64,000 bases of DNA from Heligmosomoides polygyrus polygyrus (lineage: Eukaryota; Nematoda; Chromadorea; Rhabditida; Heligmosomidae): NCBI GenBank assembly GCA_947396885.1, contig OX377205.1, positions 27,715,899 through 27,779,898 of the forward strand, read 5' to 3'. Both the position numbers and the translations under genes were made by a program. The notes under the pieces are model-generated. The model saw only the letters and a list, made by a program, of their open reading frames with translations, was not told the origin of the DNA and made no database searches. Of the stretch, positions 47,419 through 59,400 are shown piece by piece. Numbering within the stretch: position 1 is the first letter of the stretch; each line of letters starts with the position of its first letter.

Positions 47419-48026
47419 CAAAACGTGAAGTGTCATTGTACCGAGAAAAGTATTGATGTTCCTTATGCTCGGTAAACCACTAGGTCAACAAACGATGAGA
47501 AAGTTAAAAGCCTTAAGAGGTGAGTTTCTTTCGGGGTGGCTCCTGTATTCTTCAATATGTTTACATCAACCCTGGGTAGATCTGGGATGGAATATGTTGG
47601 GTATGTTATAAAGTGCCAACATTCTTTCTGCTGAAGCGTAGTGAATGGGAACACATGTCTGAAAGATACACATTGATAAACTCGTTGGATTCCTCCGTAG
47701 GGCGTACAAGTACATACCTAGGTGCACGACTTCACTTAAGGCGCACGGTAGTCTGACCCCACATGGCACAATCCGTAACGCTGAATAGCGCTGATTGTTT
47801 TTCTTTACAAGGCATTTTCTTCGTCACATATTTATTTAAGCAATTGAGCATTTACCTGCTTAGCTGAGTTGTAAACAAGTCTACACGTCTGACAGAGATT
47901 ACATGCAGTTAGAGGTTGGATCATCACTGTATGTAATTGGATTTCATCCTAAAATGCAAACATACATATGCGTTATTTTTCTTCGATTCGCCCTCCGCAC
48001 TTCTTCATCATACTTCAAAGGTCCTC
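47419..48026. other. Intergenic, nothing recognised
   Basis: No exons or repeat family members found between the end of copy B and the next LINE. Confidence 0.35.
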
Positions 48027-49010
48027 AAATAGGGAGATCTTAAAATATTCAACTCTGTCCGTTCCACGGATGATTGCGTAGCCCTACAAAATGCGCTTTA
48101 TGAGGTCGATCATTGGGCTACTCAGTGGAAACTTCCCTTTCTAGAGAAAATACCAAAGTTATTCACTTAGGTGGCAATAATCCGTCTTTCAATTGCAGTG
48201 CACATAGATGGCGTTCTTATCGGGGAAGTGGAAGAAATACAAAATCTTGGCTTCCTTGTAACAAGGGACCTTAGCTTTGACCTACATTGTAAACGAATTG
48301 CTGCTGCAGCCACTAGGATTGTCTACAATCTATTCAGAGCTTTAACGACGAGGAACACGATAACATATTTGAGAGCATATAAAACGTACGTGAGACCCTT
48401 ACGTGAATATGGGACGGTGATCTTCAACCCCTTCAAGAAGAAAATTTTATCTAAACTCGAAAGCGTTTAAAACAGCTTCACAAGGAAACTCATGATTCGA
48501 GCTCTCGGCTTTGCCTATGACAGGACCCCGTCTTCTCATGAAAGGAACTCCAACTTTTGTCTTAAGACGTTAGCTCATAGAAGGAAAAAGCACGACCTAC
48601 TCTTGTTCCATAAAATCCTTCATGGCAAATGTGACCTTCCCTTGGGCATGTTTTGCGTACTGAGAAGGTCTGTCACCAGAGGAGGCTTACAAAAAATTAG
48701 CCTTCCTAAAGCCAGGCTTAATTGCAGGTACCACTTCTTCTCGGTTAGGGCTGGAACCTCATTTCTTAAAATTTTAATAAAGCATGAGCTTCCCTGCAGT
48801 TTGCCGTTATTTAAGGCCTCCCTGGATAGTTACCTCGGTCCGGCGTAAAGTTTTTTCTGTAACTTTAGTAAAGCATTACGTTTACTCTCGGTTGTTCGTC
48901 TCCTTTTGTAGTTACTTGTTGTCGTTTTTTTAAAGGAATGCTAGTATGATTTTGTTCGCTAGCCCACAGGGTTTCATTGTTTTACATGATCTTATTCATG
49001 TAATGAATAT
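48027..49010 (+). pseudogene. CR1/Jockey-like LINE, 5'-truncated RT 3' region
   Basis: The first readable part, about 48032-48155, gives DLKIFNSVRSTDDC-LQNAL and a W-L core, the segment just after the RT active site. A frameshift near 48155 follows. One frame from 48171 to 48848 then reads IQNLGFLVTRDLSFDLHC, ATRIVYNLFRALTTRNT and YLRAYKTYVRPLREYGTVIF, with an in-frame TAA at 48468-48470. Beyond it lie RKLMIRALGFAYDR, HRRKKHDLLLFHKILHGKCD and a FFSVRAG-SFLK-L end. This matches the C-terminal thumb region of CR1/Jockey-type LINEs. No active-site residues remain. Confidence 0.8.
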
Positions 49011-49385
49011 AAATAGGCGTTATATACATATATGCAAGACCTTTTGAGATAATAGTGATTACTAGTATTATTACTATTACTATCATTTCCTTGTTGTTCA
49101 AACAAGATGATTTTGGAGGAAGAAATGAATGGCTAACTAAAGTTTTAGCATAAAAGAAACTTGAAAGGCAGGACGCTGCCTGTGTTTCTGGAGTGGATGT
49201 GTCACAGATTTTTTTTTTAGAAACTGAACATTTCCACCTAGACCGCATCTTTAAAGGAAAAAGGGGTGGTGAATGGTAATCTCACCACAGAGCTGTCAAA
49301 GTTTTTCATATTTATGCCATTGATTCAAATTTTCGGATTTCTGCCGCACTTACGCATTTGATATTTTCTTGGAAAAGGCTCTCAG
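49011..49385. other. AT-rich spacer with a TTA/ATT microsatellite
   Basis: Short TACTATTATTAC-type repeats around 49055-49090. Nothing else seen. Confidence 0.4.
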
Positions 49386-49387
49386 TT

Positions 49388-49645
49388 GCGTGCGTCGTAT
49401 CGCAGTCGGAGGCTCCTGCTTTCGCTCGCACCCGATTCTAGATTCTTGGTTTCTGGTTTTCTTTTTCTGTTTTTTGTTCTCCGTTGGTTTCCGTACCAAC
49501 CACATCGGTCCGGTGTCGGTGGATTGGTATCATACTCGTATGCAAACAATTAAACACTTTGCCAACGGCTTGCCACCGCAAGTCTCTCTATTAGTGAGGC
49601 AAGCATTCAAACTTCATCCACAGCATACCATATCCCACAGAGAGA
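49388..49645 (+). repeat. SINE family 1, diverged copy
   Basis: Box A-like TATCGCAGTCGG near 49406, then CGCACCCGATTCTAGATTCTTGG, and body with GTGTCGGTGGATTGGTATCA and TTGCCACCGCAAGT. A pyrimidine-rich insert lies in the middle. Confidence 0.6.
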
Positions 49646-50355
49646 CTGGCCAACACCGAACTTTATCCTAAGGTTTTTTATGTTTCAAAGTTAATTAATT
49701 TCTATTTTTAATTCAAGGCGCAAATTATGTCGAGCGTAATTATCTGCGCGGAACTGAAAATAAAATCGAGTAAGTCAACTGTCAACTGAAAGTAGCGCAC
49801 CCTTTAAAAAGGGTAAAGCATTGAGAACTCTGCCTAAAACGAGGCGTGTTCTCTAAAAGCTTTTGTTTTCACTAATAAAAACTCGAAATAGATTAAAAGT
49901 ATGAGATCATTGTTGCTACTCTAGCAGTCCTAATATCGTTTGTATAAAAGTGCAGTATACTTTGTAAAAACTTTTATGAATTAAGCTAACTTTGCATTCT
50001 ATCTCAAGAAAAAAGCGAACATTTTGAGAAAAAACATATTTTTTATGAAAAGTGGAGCAAAAGCAATTTCTTTCATGAAACGCGAACAATGGTAAACAAT
50101 TGAAGAGTACTTCTACAATATCACTCTTCTGCTAGACGACGAGGAAATTCGCAGGTCCGGGCATTAGCGTCTTACGGCTCCAGGGTGTCCGTATATCTTT
50201 GAAATGCTCACAAGCAGACTTGGCCTCAAAATTTTCCTGGTTGTGAATTAAGTCCTTGTGAGCGGCCTCAAGGTGGTCAGGTCCACACCGTAAGCAGGTC
50301 CGAGGTTCAGCAAATGGTCATTTGGCGATTGAAGGGACAGTGCTTGATCGCCCAC
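49646..50355. other. AT-rich intergenic stretch
   Basis: A CAGGGTGTCCG at about 50184 resembles a Tc1/mariner terminus, but no partner end was found. No gene supported. Confidence 0.35.
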
Positions 50356-51150
50356 TCATCCAATGCTGTCGCTAACATGGCAAGCCATTGTCTCACTCAA
50401 GAAGGGGTGATTACCTGCTTCGAACTGTTGTTGGCAACCATCGTCCGACCTGTCCGCTGTCCGCAGTCTACAGTTGTTCACCCGACCTGAAGTTGAACAA
50501 GTTCAGCAGAATGCGGGATGAAAGGCTCCTAAGCTCAAGATCAGACGATCTGAAAAGCGCATTCACCACCAAAATTCAACCATTCTCCGACGACGTCGTT
50601 GCTGTCATGGAAGGGAGTTCCCTAACGGATAACACATCTTCGAAGCTCTTCAGCATCACTCTCGAGAACGTCATCCGCGAACTGGAATGGGAAGACATGG
50701 GAGTGAAGGTCGAAGGCCGCCAACTGCACCATCTTCGCTTCGCTGACGATGTCGTGCTCATAACACCGAGCATCAGTCAGGCGGAGCGAATGCTGGCCGA
50801 CTTCGGTCGTGTATGTGGGAACGTTGGACTGCAGTTGACTCTTACGAGGACGATGTTCGGAGTAATGTTTAGCGCTACATAGTAAGAGTAAGAGACGTCG
50901 AAGAACAAGTGGACTGCCCATGCAATACATTTCACAGACTCTCGTTAGACAAGGACAATCACAGACTGGATTGTGCGAAATGTCGAAGAACACTAGGACA
51001 CCCAGTAACGTTCTGTTCGGACCTTCTCGTGAAAGCCCTGAAGAAACGACATGAAACGACATGTATTGGAGCACTCTGGCACGCAATAGGATTGAACGGA
51101 GACGTGGATGGCGTCCATTCGAGCAACTCGGTGATCATTGTGATAACGGG
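50356..51150 (+). pseudogene. RTE-like LINE reverse transcriptase, internally deleted
   Basis: The frame 50388-50882 begins in a degraded KKGD/GNHRPTCPLSAVYS region (RT motif 2). It skips the motif A core, then gives SKLFSITLENVIRELEWEDMGVKVEGRQ and the active-site block LRFADDVVLIT, followed by QAERMLADFGRVCGNVGLQL. Past a stop, the C-terminal tail is readable in another frame near 51060-51130 (YWSTLARNRIERRRGWRPFEQL). It belongs to the same LINE family as the fragments at 17106 and 20780. Confidence 0.75.
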
Positions 51151-52465
51151 CGATTACTGGACATTATTTGGAGCCGCATATTGCATCGCACTTTGTAATG
51201 GTTTGCTCTCTTTTGGCTTCTTTTATGAACCTCAAAGAGTCATTGATTTGCGGGTTCTGAGGTATTCGAAAAAGTCGAAATATTGCCCAATCTAATTGCT
51301 TATGTTTCAAAATGTTCTCTGCATTGAGGAGCAGCACTTAAAAAAGAGTAAGAAAAGGCCACCCAATTTTGTGGAAATGGGAGCTGGTAAACACAGCAGA
51401 AACCTCGATTTATCAGAATTCGGAGTATTGCATCCATGCACTGCTTTTATAAGTCACATAGATTTTGGCGTCGCGCCGAGTGGGATATCTATATACCTAC
51501 AAAATATTCTATTGTACTTTGTAAGCGCACTTTCTAATGAAATAATTATATTAAAAGAGATAGGCGGTTGTTTTCAACTCCAACTCGGAGGAATTTATGC
51601 TTAGAGGATTTGGCTGACCGCACTCCTAAGCGAAAGCGAAGCAGGAAGCCCTAAAAGGCACAGAAAACATCACAATCAGCCTGTCAGCATCTCATCATGG
51701 GCCCTGCTCCGGGCAATGGTGATAATGTGCCCAAGGCGCCACGGATCCAGGTAATTCCATCGCTTTGGGCTGCCTTCCTGGACAAGGACATCGACTGCGT
51801 AAGCCATTAAAGAGTAGCTTTTTGCTAGGCGCGAACTACGCGTTTGAGGGCTCATTGCGTCCGAACTGGTTCAGCCAACGCGTTCTTGCCCCAATCAGCA
51901 ATCCTTATCTAGTGTTCGTCGAAGGTCGTAGAATTAATGCTTTTACGAACAAAGGCCACGGGTTGTTCTTGTAATTCGTCCAGGCACTGTGTCCAGTCGA
52001 CGAGTGGAGTTCAGCTACAACATTAGATTGTCGCCCATTGGCGAACTAGCTTGTAGCGCCACCCACTTCAAAACATCATTTGTCTTTCAAAATTTCGGAT
52101 GTTTTCTAATGTTTACCTCTCAGTTATGGAAGCGTGGCCAGAGGATCGCAGATTCGAAGAATTGGAAATTGTAGGGATAACACATGACCAGAGGGACGAA
52201 GTCCAGCAGAGAGGTTATGAAAGGAGTTCTCTGACGTTACGTTTATGCTACGGGTCTCAACCGCTGTCATAGCGAACCGGGAACTTCTACTTCTCGAGTA
52301 GAAGAAATAACTTCCGACCTTGAACCTATCCATTTTAAACTTTGAGACCGCCCTAAAAGCTTCTGGTGAGTATGTAAGTCGCGCTCTTTTAACAGCTTGT
52401 TAAATCTCAGTAAGAAAGTGAAAGGTGTATTGAATATGCAATTTGAGTGGGTTTTTCCTCAAGCT
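51151..52465. other. Intergenic, nothing recognised
   Basis: The frame 51296-51604 has no domain. No repeat family copy was identified. Confidence 0.35.
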
Positions 52466-52469
52466 TAAG

Positions 52470-52770
52470 CGAGTTTGAAGCTTGTATGTAGCACAGTAGC
52501 GAAGTGGCGGCGGCTGTCGCATGCACCGGATCCCAGATTCTTGGTTTTGATCTCCCACCTACGTATGCCAGGTCAACCAAGCCTTCCATCCCACCGGGGT
52601 CGTCAGACTTTGTCTGGGAATGATATACCGTTGACTTGTTCATTGGCTGGCCACCGCAACTTCTTGTATGCCCAAATACACACTGAAATTGACCCCACGA
52701 CGTCAGATAGAAATATGGTGTTTCGCACCCCTAAAAAGATGGAAGAATGCCGTCTTTCTCCTTTATTAAA
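52470..52770 (+). repeat. SINE family 1 copy
   Basis: Head with TAGCACAGTAGCG near 52489, body with CCAACCGCAACT-like and CCACGACGTC segments, tail AATGCCGTCTTTCTCCTTTAT at about 52747. Orientation is opposite to the next copy, 120 bases away. Confidence 0.7.
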
Positions 52771-52892
52771 CGAATTGTGGTGTTCTTCGACAGTGTTTTT
52801 TCTTTAGTAGACATGTTCCAGTTTGCCGATCCCAAGGAGAATGAAGAAGGTTAGTTCCGTAAGTGACTGCTCAGTCAACGGTGAGAATAGGG

Positions 52893-53168
52893 ATAAAAAT
52901 AAAGGTCGGCGTCACTCAATTCCTTTTTGGGATGCTCCCCGTGATCTACTTTTACGAGATGAGGATTTGAATGCGCAGCTGGCCTATAAAATAAGTAGCC
53001 GATGAACAAATCAGTGTTCTGTCCTTCCCAGACAAGTCTGATACGAATTCACCGTCCACGGAGGGATGGAGAGCTTGGTTGGTCTGCGCCGGAAATCCGA
53101 ACCAAGAACTTGGTAACGCGTCACCCGACAGCCGACACCAACCGTGCTCCAACCGTGCTCCATGTGTC
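52893..53168 (-). repeat. SINE family 1 copy
   Basis: Starts with the tail complement (GGCGTCACTCAATTCC near 52908) and ends with the head near 53150. With the previous copy it forms a tail-to-tail inverted pair. Confidence 0.7.
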
Positions 53169-55084
53169 CTTAGGCTCAAGCTAAACGGTACCGATAGAAA
53201 GTTAAAAGTGGAAAATTACTATAAAGTTGATATTACTAACATCTCGATCAGACAATCGTTGGAGGCTCAATGATATCTCGATTCCTTATCAAACGTGTGC
53301 AACAAAATAAATGCGCACCAGTTTTCGCATGAGATTTCGACCATGCACACTGTTCCGGATTATACATATGGAAGGTTTCCAAGGGCTACCATGACCAATT
53401 AGTTAGGAGAAATGTATGCAGTGTTCAGCAGCGCGACACCTTCCCAATTTAAGCGTTGGGACAACATTCTGGAGTGTCCTCATAATAGCCGTTACACTTT
53501 CTGCAGGTTTAGGCGCGTTTAGTGTTTTTTCCTACAAATATGTTCGAAAAATTGAATTAAAAATAAAAATGAAATTCTCAATTGGACCTGTTCTGACGAA
53601 GCAGTCATCTTCATTCCTATAATCGCAATTTATTCGAGAACCGGTGTACGAAATTAGCCCTGGGTGATATGAGCTGAAGCTCTCTGCTTCGAATGGAGAC
53701 ATCATGGGTAAATCGACACCAATAGTTCTGCTGGAAAGTTGAAGCAAATGAAAAGTTACAGTTTAAAAGTTACAATGGAATTACAGCTACCATAACTGCT
53801 CAAAAGCGATCTGAACCTTGGCAGTGCTTCAGCCACAAGGCGCCCCAGACACACTGATTCCATCACATGCTGGAGCTCTATCGGCAGAACACAGCAGAAG
53901 ACACCGGAGAGACCCAAACCAGACCAAACCATCTCTTTGCCTAACCATTATCCAATATTCCCTTTGAAACGATTGCACGTGAGAAGACCGAGGGTAGAAA
54001 ACAAGCCGCAACCGAAGCGCGCAGAGTGTTCCAACGCTAATCACCTACCTTGAAAACAACCGGCCTAGTCCAGGTGATTTACTAGACGAACACTCTCACC
54101 AGCACTCGCCTTCTTTTTACAGCTCCGAACTAGAAACAATCCATCATGTTGTGCCATAGAATAATCGAAGCGATTTACCGCTGCCTGATACCTCAACCGC
54201 AGGTGTAGACCTTAGTTTTTGGCTTGAAACATGAGCGATAGTTGAGCAACTGCTGCTTTTTTAATAGTACACTCATCAATAAAGCTCATGAATGTCATTG
54301 TTTTTTCACACACCGCTGAGGGTAGCTGATCATAGATAATAATACACTTTTATATCTCTGTCCTCTTTTTATTTGGCTATTATTACACCAAGTAAGAGAA
54401 AACTAGGTTTCCAGTGTGGCAGCATCATGGTGAAATCAACCATTTCTAAGAAGGCGAAGCCATAGGAAATTGAGACGGTCTTAATAAAAACAAACGAGAA
54501 TGTCTGAGAACAACCTTTCCATTAGATTGGCGAAGAAGTTCCCACCTTTCGTTGTCATTTCTCCACCTTAAATTTTTTTTGAAAAATCTTCCGGAACCTT
54601 CCGACCAAGGCATGCATGCATTTAAAAGTTGGGCGATAGTCTACATACATATAGCCGAATTTTCCCAGTATGGCTAAGAAAACCGTCGTTGACTCCTTGC
54701 AAGTTCGACTGAGCAACCCATGATCTGCTCGGTCGTGAGTGGACTCTCCTCAAACCTTCAATGAATGACGAGCCCCTTCTGGAGCAGTTTAAGGACGATC
54801 CCTGACATCCTTTAGCTGGCAGAGGAACTCCGGTGCCACCGTGACACAATGGCTGCTCATCTGCATTACCTGGGAAAGAGGCGGAGATTTGACTGAAGGG
54901 TAGTCATGATCTCAGCAGCCACCAGCTTCAAGTGCAGAGAGAGGCTTCAAGTGCGAGCAAAAGCATTCACCTTTCCGCCGGAATTTCGCTTAGCTCCACA
55001 AGCTGATTACTGGTGCCGAAGAGTGGGGTCTCTACGTAATTCACACACGGAGGCGACAGTGGCTTGGACGGGGAGAAGCTGGGG
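53169..55084. other. Intergenic with one single-membrane-segment frame
   Basis: The frame 53416-53622 encodes one hydrophobic segment (FWSVLIIAVTLSAGLGAFSV) followed by a Lys-rich stretch. It faintly resembles the N-terminal membrane region of a DEG/ENaC channel, but no further exon was found, so I do not call a gene. The remainder shows nothing recognisable. Confidence 0.3.
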
Positions 55085-55087
55085 TAA

Positions 55088-55385
55088 AGGAAAAAAAGAT
55101 AAAGAACGGCGCTACTCAATCCCTTTTGGGATACGCTGCACATTCTACTTCTATGGGATGTCATGGAGGCGATTTGAATGCGTATTTGGCCACAATACAA
55201 CGACTTGCGGTGGTCAGCCGATGAACAAGTCGGTGTTTCATCATTTCCAGACAAGTCTGGTACCTATTCATCAACCAAGAAGGGTGGAAGGCTTGCTTAG
55301 CCTGGACGGGAAATCTGAACCAAGAACCTGGAATAGGGTGTATGCGACAGCCGGCATGTCCTCCGAGTGCGCTAGACGCATCCAG
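55088..55385 (-). repeat. SINE family 1 copy
   Basis: Reverse-strand copy running from GAACGGCGCTACTCAATCCC (about 55105) through TGTCATGGAGGCGATTTGAATG to the head complement near 55380. Confidence 0.8.
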
Positions 55386-55439
55386 GCCAAAATTTGGAAT
55401 ATGAATACCAAAGCCGGAATTCCACACTCATAAGGCAAT

Positions 55440-55740
55440 GCCCGTGTTTCGAGGCACCGTAAAGGAATCATTTACCGAGAGTTGCTTCAGCAAACTACTG
55501 CTATCGCCGATATCTATTGCAAGCGACCGGATCGCGTCGCTGCGGCTCTACGTGAAAAACGGAACAAGGTCAGTTTTCGTTACAACAACGCTCATCCACA
55601 CATTGCTAGGAAAATTAAAAGAAACACCAAAGGTTGGAATGGCATGCACCAGCTCACCACAGTATCCACCAGACTTGGTGCCAATAAACTACCAATTGTT
55701 TCGCTAGATATCCGTTAGATATTGGTTAAAAAGCATTGAA
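55440..55740 (+). pseudogene. Mariner transposase C-terminal fragment
   Basis: Two frames share the signal: VAALREKRNKVSFRYNNAHP (matching the block that precedes the third catalytic Asp) and, one frame over, SPQYPPDLVPINYQLFR, which matches the SPDLAP-DY-LFR hallmark. It is frameshifted and truncated. Confidence 0.65.
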
Positions 55741-55744
55741 GTGT

Positions 55745-56010
55745 TGAAAAGTATTGCAGAAGATAATAAACTTGGAGAAATTGTAAAAATGGCGAGGTAT
55801 CCTTCTGCCATCCTTGTATATTAATAGCAACGCAAACTGTTTTAGGTGTTTCATTCCGCTTAGCGTACATAAACTATGCTAGCCTTTGTCAAACATCACT
55901 CGTGACATATGCCGTTTGTGTTTCCTGTCGAAATCTTCCATAATAGTTAAATCAAGAGAAGCTCCTCTTCAGCACGAATCACTTCGGGACCTGAACAACC
56001 ACATGGAAAT
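55745..56010. other. Short spacer
   Basis: Nothing recognised. Confidence 0.3.
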
Positions 56011-56014
56011 GGAA

Positions 56015-56135
56015 GCTTTTCCAGAGCTGCTACACCGATGTTTCGCTGCGATCGAAACTCTAGCTCCAGGCGGGACTTGAACCCCCTGCTGACCGGGCGG
56101 GAATGCTCTACGCCATTACACTACCGGCGCTGTTC
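56015..56135 (-). repeat. SINE family 2 copy
   Basis: The reverse complement reads GCGCCGGTAGTGTAATGGCG, then GAGCATTCCCG, then GGGTTCAAGTCCCG. The TTTCGATCGCAGCGAAACATC body follows. Confidence 0.75.
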
Positions 56136-56196
56136 ACTCGAGGAGTGATGTTGCGTTCGATCAAACCGCCGATACAACCACTTGAGGCTTAAGGAG

Positions 56197-56343
56197 ACTG
56201 GCATGTGACATACCTCCGAGTCGCTCCAGCGACTGGTCGCGGCGGTAGTGATGCGCGGGTAGCTACGAACTGCATAGCTACCCTCGCAACACTATCGCCG
56301 CGACCAGTCGCTGGAGCGATTCGGAGGTATGCCAGATGCCACT
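56197..56343. repeat. 147-base near-perfect hairpin
   Basis: Inverted arms 56197-56265 and 56275-56343 pair around a 9-base loop with about 7-8 mismatches in 69. The inner arms contain GGGTAGCTA / TAGCTACCC and the outer arms GACTGGTCGCGGCG / CGCCGCGACCAGTC. It lies between two oppositely oriented SINE family 2 copies. Confidence 0.9.
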
Positions 56344-56467
56344 GGCTTAAATCATGCCTATCAATACCTTCAGCGCAACTGGTACTATGCTGATATCAGC
56401 GGCCGGCTCATCCAAGTAAACGGGTGAGTGCTGACCCAGAAGGTGTGGATGTTGCGCTGGATTAAAA

Positions 56468-56640
56468 CAGCGTCGGCGGTGTAATGGCGTAGCATTCCCA
56501 GTCAGCAGGAGGCGCGGATTCGAGTCCCGCCAGTCATCAGAGTCCTAATCGCAACAAGACATCGTTGTAACCGCTTACAACTTTCGTACCAGCCACTTGC
56601 GGTCAAATCTTCTCCAGAGCGCTTCAGAGCTGGATTTAAA
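56468..56640 (+). repeat. SINE family 2 copy
   Basis: Head GTGTAATGGCGTAGCATTCCC and GGATTCGAGTCCCGCC at about 56516-56531; body with ACCGCTTACAAC and CCAGCCACTTGCGG, as in the 14150 copy. Confidence 0.75.
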
Positions 56641-56699
56641 GACTTACACCACATGTTGTCTCCATTCGGTCCACTATTAGTGGTACAGATTTCGAGTGC

Positions 56700-56870
56700 A
56701 GCAGACTTGTCGGGTGCGCCATGCATTATGTTTACGGGATATCGTGGAGGCATTACGTATTCGAATTTTACTTAACACTGAATTGTCCGCCGATCAAAAA
56801 CTAAATGTTCAGTCCTTTCCACCCACGTCTGCGATCAACTCACCTGACCCAGCAGGGAAGGAACATTAGT
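56700..56870 (-). repeat. SINE family 1, degenerate partial copy
   Basis: GGGATATCGTGGAGGCATTACG near 56737 and CAGTCCTTTCCACCCACGTCTG near 56810 align with the body of better copies. Confidence 0.5.
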
Positions 56871-57420
56871 TCCCCAATCCTCGCGTTGTTACCCCTTCCA
56901 TCGTGGTTCTGTTCGATCAAATCTCGTATTGGCTTCCGAATTATCTTTGATGGAGTTAACTCATCAATGAAGTGAAGACGTTTCTTTGCTTTCGTTTCGC
57001 CACTTTCGTCAGTGAAGAAAGATGGGTTGCAAAGCACATCTAAAAGACAAGGGAAAGGCTCTGCTGCCGGGTCCAACGAGAACTTTGGATAAAGGGACTA
57101 AAAAGGAAACAGCACAGCGAGGAGCGAAGAATTGCTATTTGATCGTTAGAAAAGATTATACGTTTGGTTGTCCTTCAGTGGATCCGGCACTGACTTTGTC
57201 CCATTCTTGATGACCGCACGAGCAATAGCAAAAATTCGCTTGCGTATTTATCGACTACCCAGGCGTTTCTTCTATTACGTTGTCCGAAAAGTTCTCAGGG
57301 TTTCGTGTTACTATTTTTCATTCGTCTTAAAATATGTAAAAATTCAACTCGCATTGCGCATTAATGCTGCAGTTTTCCACCCTATCTGACTAAATAATTT
57401 ATGCTTCAGCTTTGTTTTAT
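56871..57420. other. Intergenic, nothing recognised
   Basis: No supported gene or repeat. Confidence 0.35.
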
Positions 57421-57429
57421 ACTCCTGCT

Positions 57430-58320
57430 CTTTAAGGGCTTATTGAAGTGTGTCGGAGGAGCAGTTCCGAGCGCGGATGGTATTTTATTTTAACTTCACA
57501 CTGGGGAGTTCAGCCTCGAAGATGACCCTCGTAGCAGTCGACCTAGAGCAATTCTGGACGACGAGTTGAAGGAATTGGTAGAAGCTGAACCATCCCGGAC
57601 AGCTTGCGGCATCGCGGAAGAGCTAGACGTCAGTAAAACTGCTGTTGCGGGTGCTTTGAAACGTCTTGGGAAAGTGAAAAAGCTCGAAAAATGAGTGTCC
57701 CATGAGTTGAGTAGCGGCAAAATTTGTCACGTTTCGAGATTTGTTCTTCCTTACTTTTACGCAACAAAACTGACCCGTTTTTGGATCTCCACCTTCACTT
57801 GTGATGAAAAGTGGATTCTGTGTGATAACAGGAAACGTAGCAGACAGTGGTTGGGCGCCGACGATCCCCTAGATATTTTCCAAAGGCGAACCTTACCAAA
57901 GAAAGGTAATAGTCACTGTGTGGTGGTCGGTGGCTCGTGTGATCCATTATAACTTTTTGGCACCAGGCCAAGCGATCTCAGCAGAGTCGTACTGTAAGGA
58001 AATCGACGAAATGCACCGAAAATTGCGTCAACTTCAGCCAGCATTGGTCAACAGAAGACGTCCGATTCTTTTGCACGATAAGTCTCGCCCACACGCTTTA
58101 TAAATCACTATTCGAAAATTGGACGAATTAAGGGTTGAAGTTCTGCCTCACCCGAATCCAGACCTCTCACCAACCGACTACCAAACTAGCGGCCTGTTGA
58201 GAAAAGTGTGCTGATTCGAACGGTACTCATCTCGTCTAAATTCGATAAGATTTGAGAAAGTTATGGCAGTTCAAAGTGAAGCACTCAAAACTCTGAGAAC
58301 TTTCCGGGCAACCCAATAAG
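57430..58320 (+). pseudogene. Mariner transposase pseudogene, second family member
   Basis: The DNA-binding part is readable at about 57510-57690 (FSLEDDPRSSRPRAILDDEL, AEELDVSKTAVAGALKRL). After a stop come HELS and then TFTCDEKWILCDNRKRSRQW with the first catalytic Asp (about 57794). A frameshift near 57930 leads to FLAPGQAISAESYCKEIDEM and LLHDKSRPHAL (second Asp, about 58070-58100). Another stop precedes LPHPNPDLSPTDYQ. The 3' end GGGCAACCCAATAAG lies at about 58306-58320. The N-terminal 50 or so residues are missing. Confidence 0.85.
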
Positions 58321-59105
58321 ACTAAATAGATTGTTGACCACTTGTTATTGCCGAGCAGTTTTCTGCTCTAGCATGTTTCTTACTGAGTTGAACGGATTGT
58401 CTCGCTAAACTCCACTTTTGTGGAAACTCATTTTAGTTTTTTAAAGGCAAAGATGTCCTTAAAAATGTCCGTGTTATTGACCGTTACACACCAGTTCCGG
58501 GCACTTGCAAGCGGTTCAAGAGAAAATTAAATTGACATCGTTTTTCCGTTGACGATTGCAACGCCCTTGGTCTTGAATCTGGAAATGAACTGTTGTCCCG
58601 CCGGTAGCGACCTTGAGCAGGAGCGTTTGAAACAACATATGTAGTCGGCTAGCATTAGCACTTCGCTGCTACGAATTCAAGCTGAAAACTGGAGCGGGAT
58701 CAAGTAGCGAAGTCGGGTCGGAGAGTGAGAATGCTGACCGGTGCTTGTTTCCTGTAGTCCTTCCGTACCGATGGCTGAAACTGTTTTAAAAATAAAATAG
58801 TGGGTAGATTGGCAGTTGACTTGGCTAATAAAGGCCTTTCAAAGCGTGATCATTTTTTGAGACACCCTGAATTGAATAAAGCCGAATCTTTAGCCACCAC
58901 TTGGTCTTTTACGAGAGCGCTGCTTTAGCATATTTCCATTACAGCGTGCAGACTTACATATAAAGATTGTTTTCGGATCCTTAGTGAGAGTTCCTAACGT
59001 TTTTTTTTTGAATTAGAATGTGAATGCAAATGGCTACTCTAACTGCAGAGTTCTGAAAAGTAAGCTCGTAGTGACGAGCAGTCTTCGATTCAATGGGCTC
59101 TCCTG
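58321..59105. other. Intergenic with an orphan transposon terminus
   Basis: TTTTTTGAGACACCCTG at about 58853-58869 resembles a right-hand mariner terminus; no matching left end was found. Otherwise nothing recognised. Confidence 0.35.
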
Positions 59106-59109
59106 AATT

Positions 59110-59400
59110 TGAGAAAGAAAAAAAAGATCGTAATCCTCCTTTCCTGACTATGCGTCATGCGTTCTTCTTTGGCAAACTGAATGTGCATTTAACCTAAACG
59201 GTTTAAACAACAAAGTTTATATGCCTAGCGGTGGTCAGGCGATGGAAAAGTAAGTGTGTTGTCCTTCACAGACAAGTCTGAAATTACATCAGAGAGATGA
59301 AAAATTGATTGGCCAGGGAAAGACCTTAACAGAAAGGCTCGATTAGCGGTGCATGTGACAGTCGTAGTTTCTTCCTACTGTGTTAATTGGATTATTTGCT
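59110..59400 (-). repeat. SINE family 1, highly diverged copy
   Basis: GCGGTGGTCAGGCGATGGAAAAG, GTCCTTCACAGACAAGTCTG and the end segment GCATGTGACAGTCGTAG follow the family order on the - strand. Confidence 0.5.

Noticed and set aside
53416..53622. Possible DEG/ENaC channel N-terminus
   Set aside because: Only one hydrophobic segment with faint similarity; no extracellular Cys-rich domain or second membrane segment found nearby.
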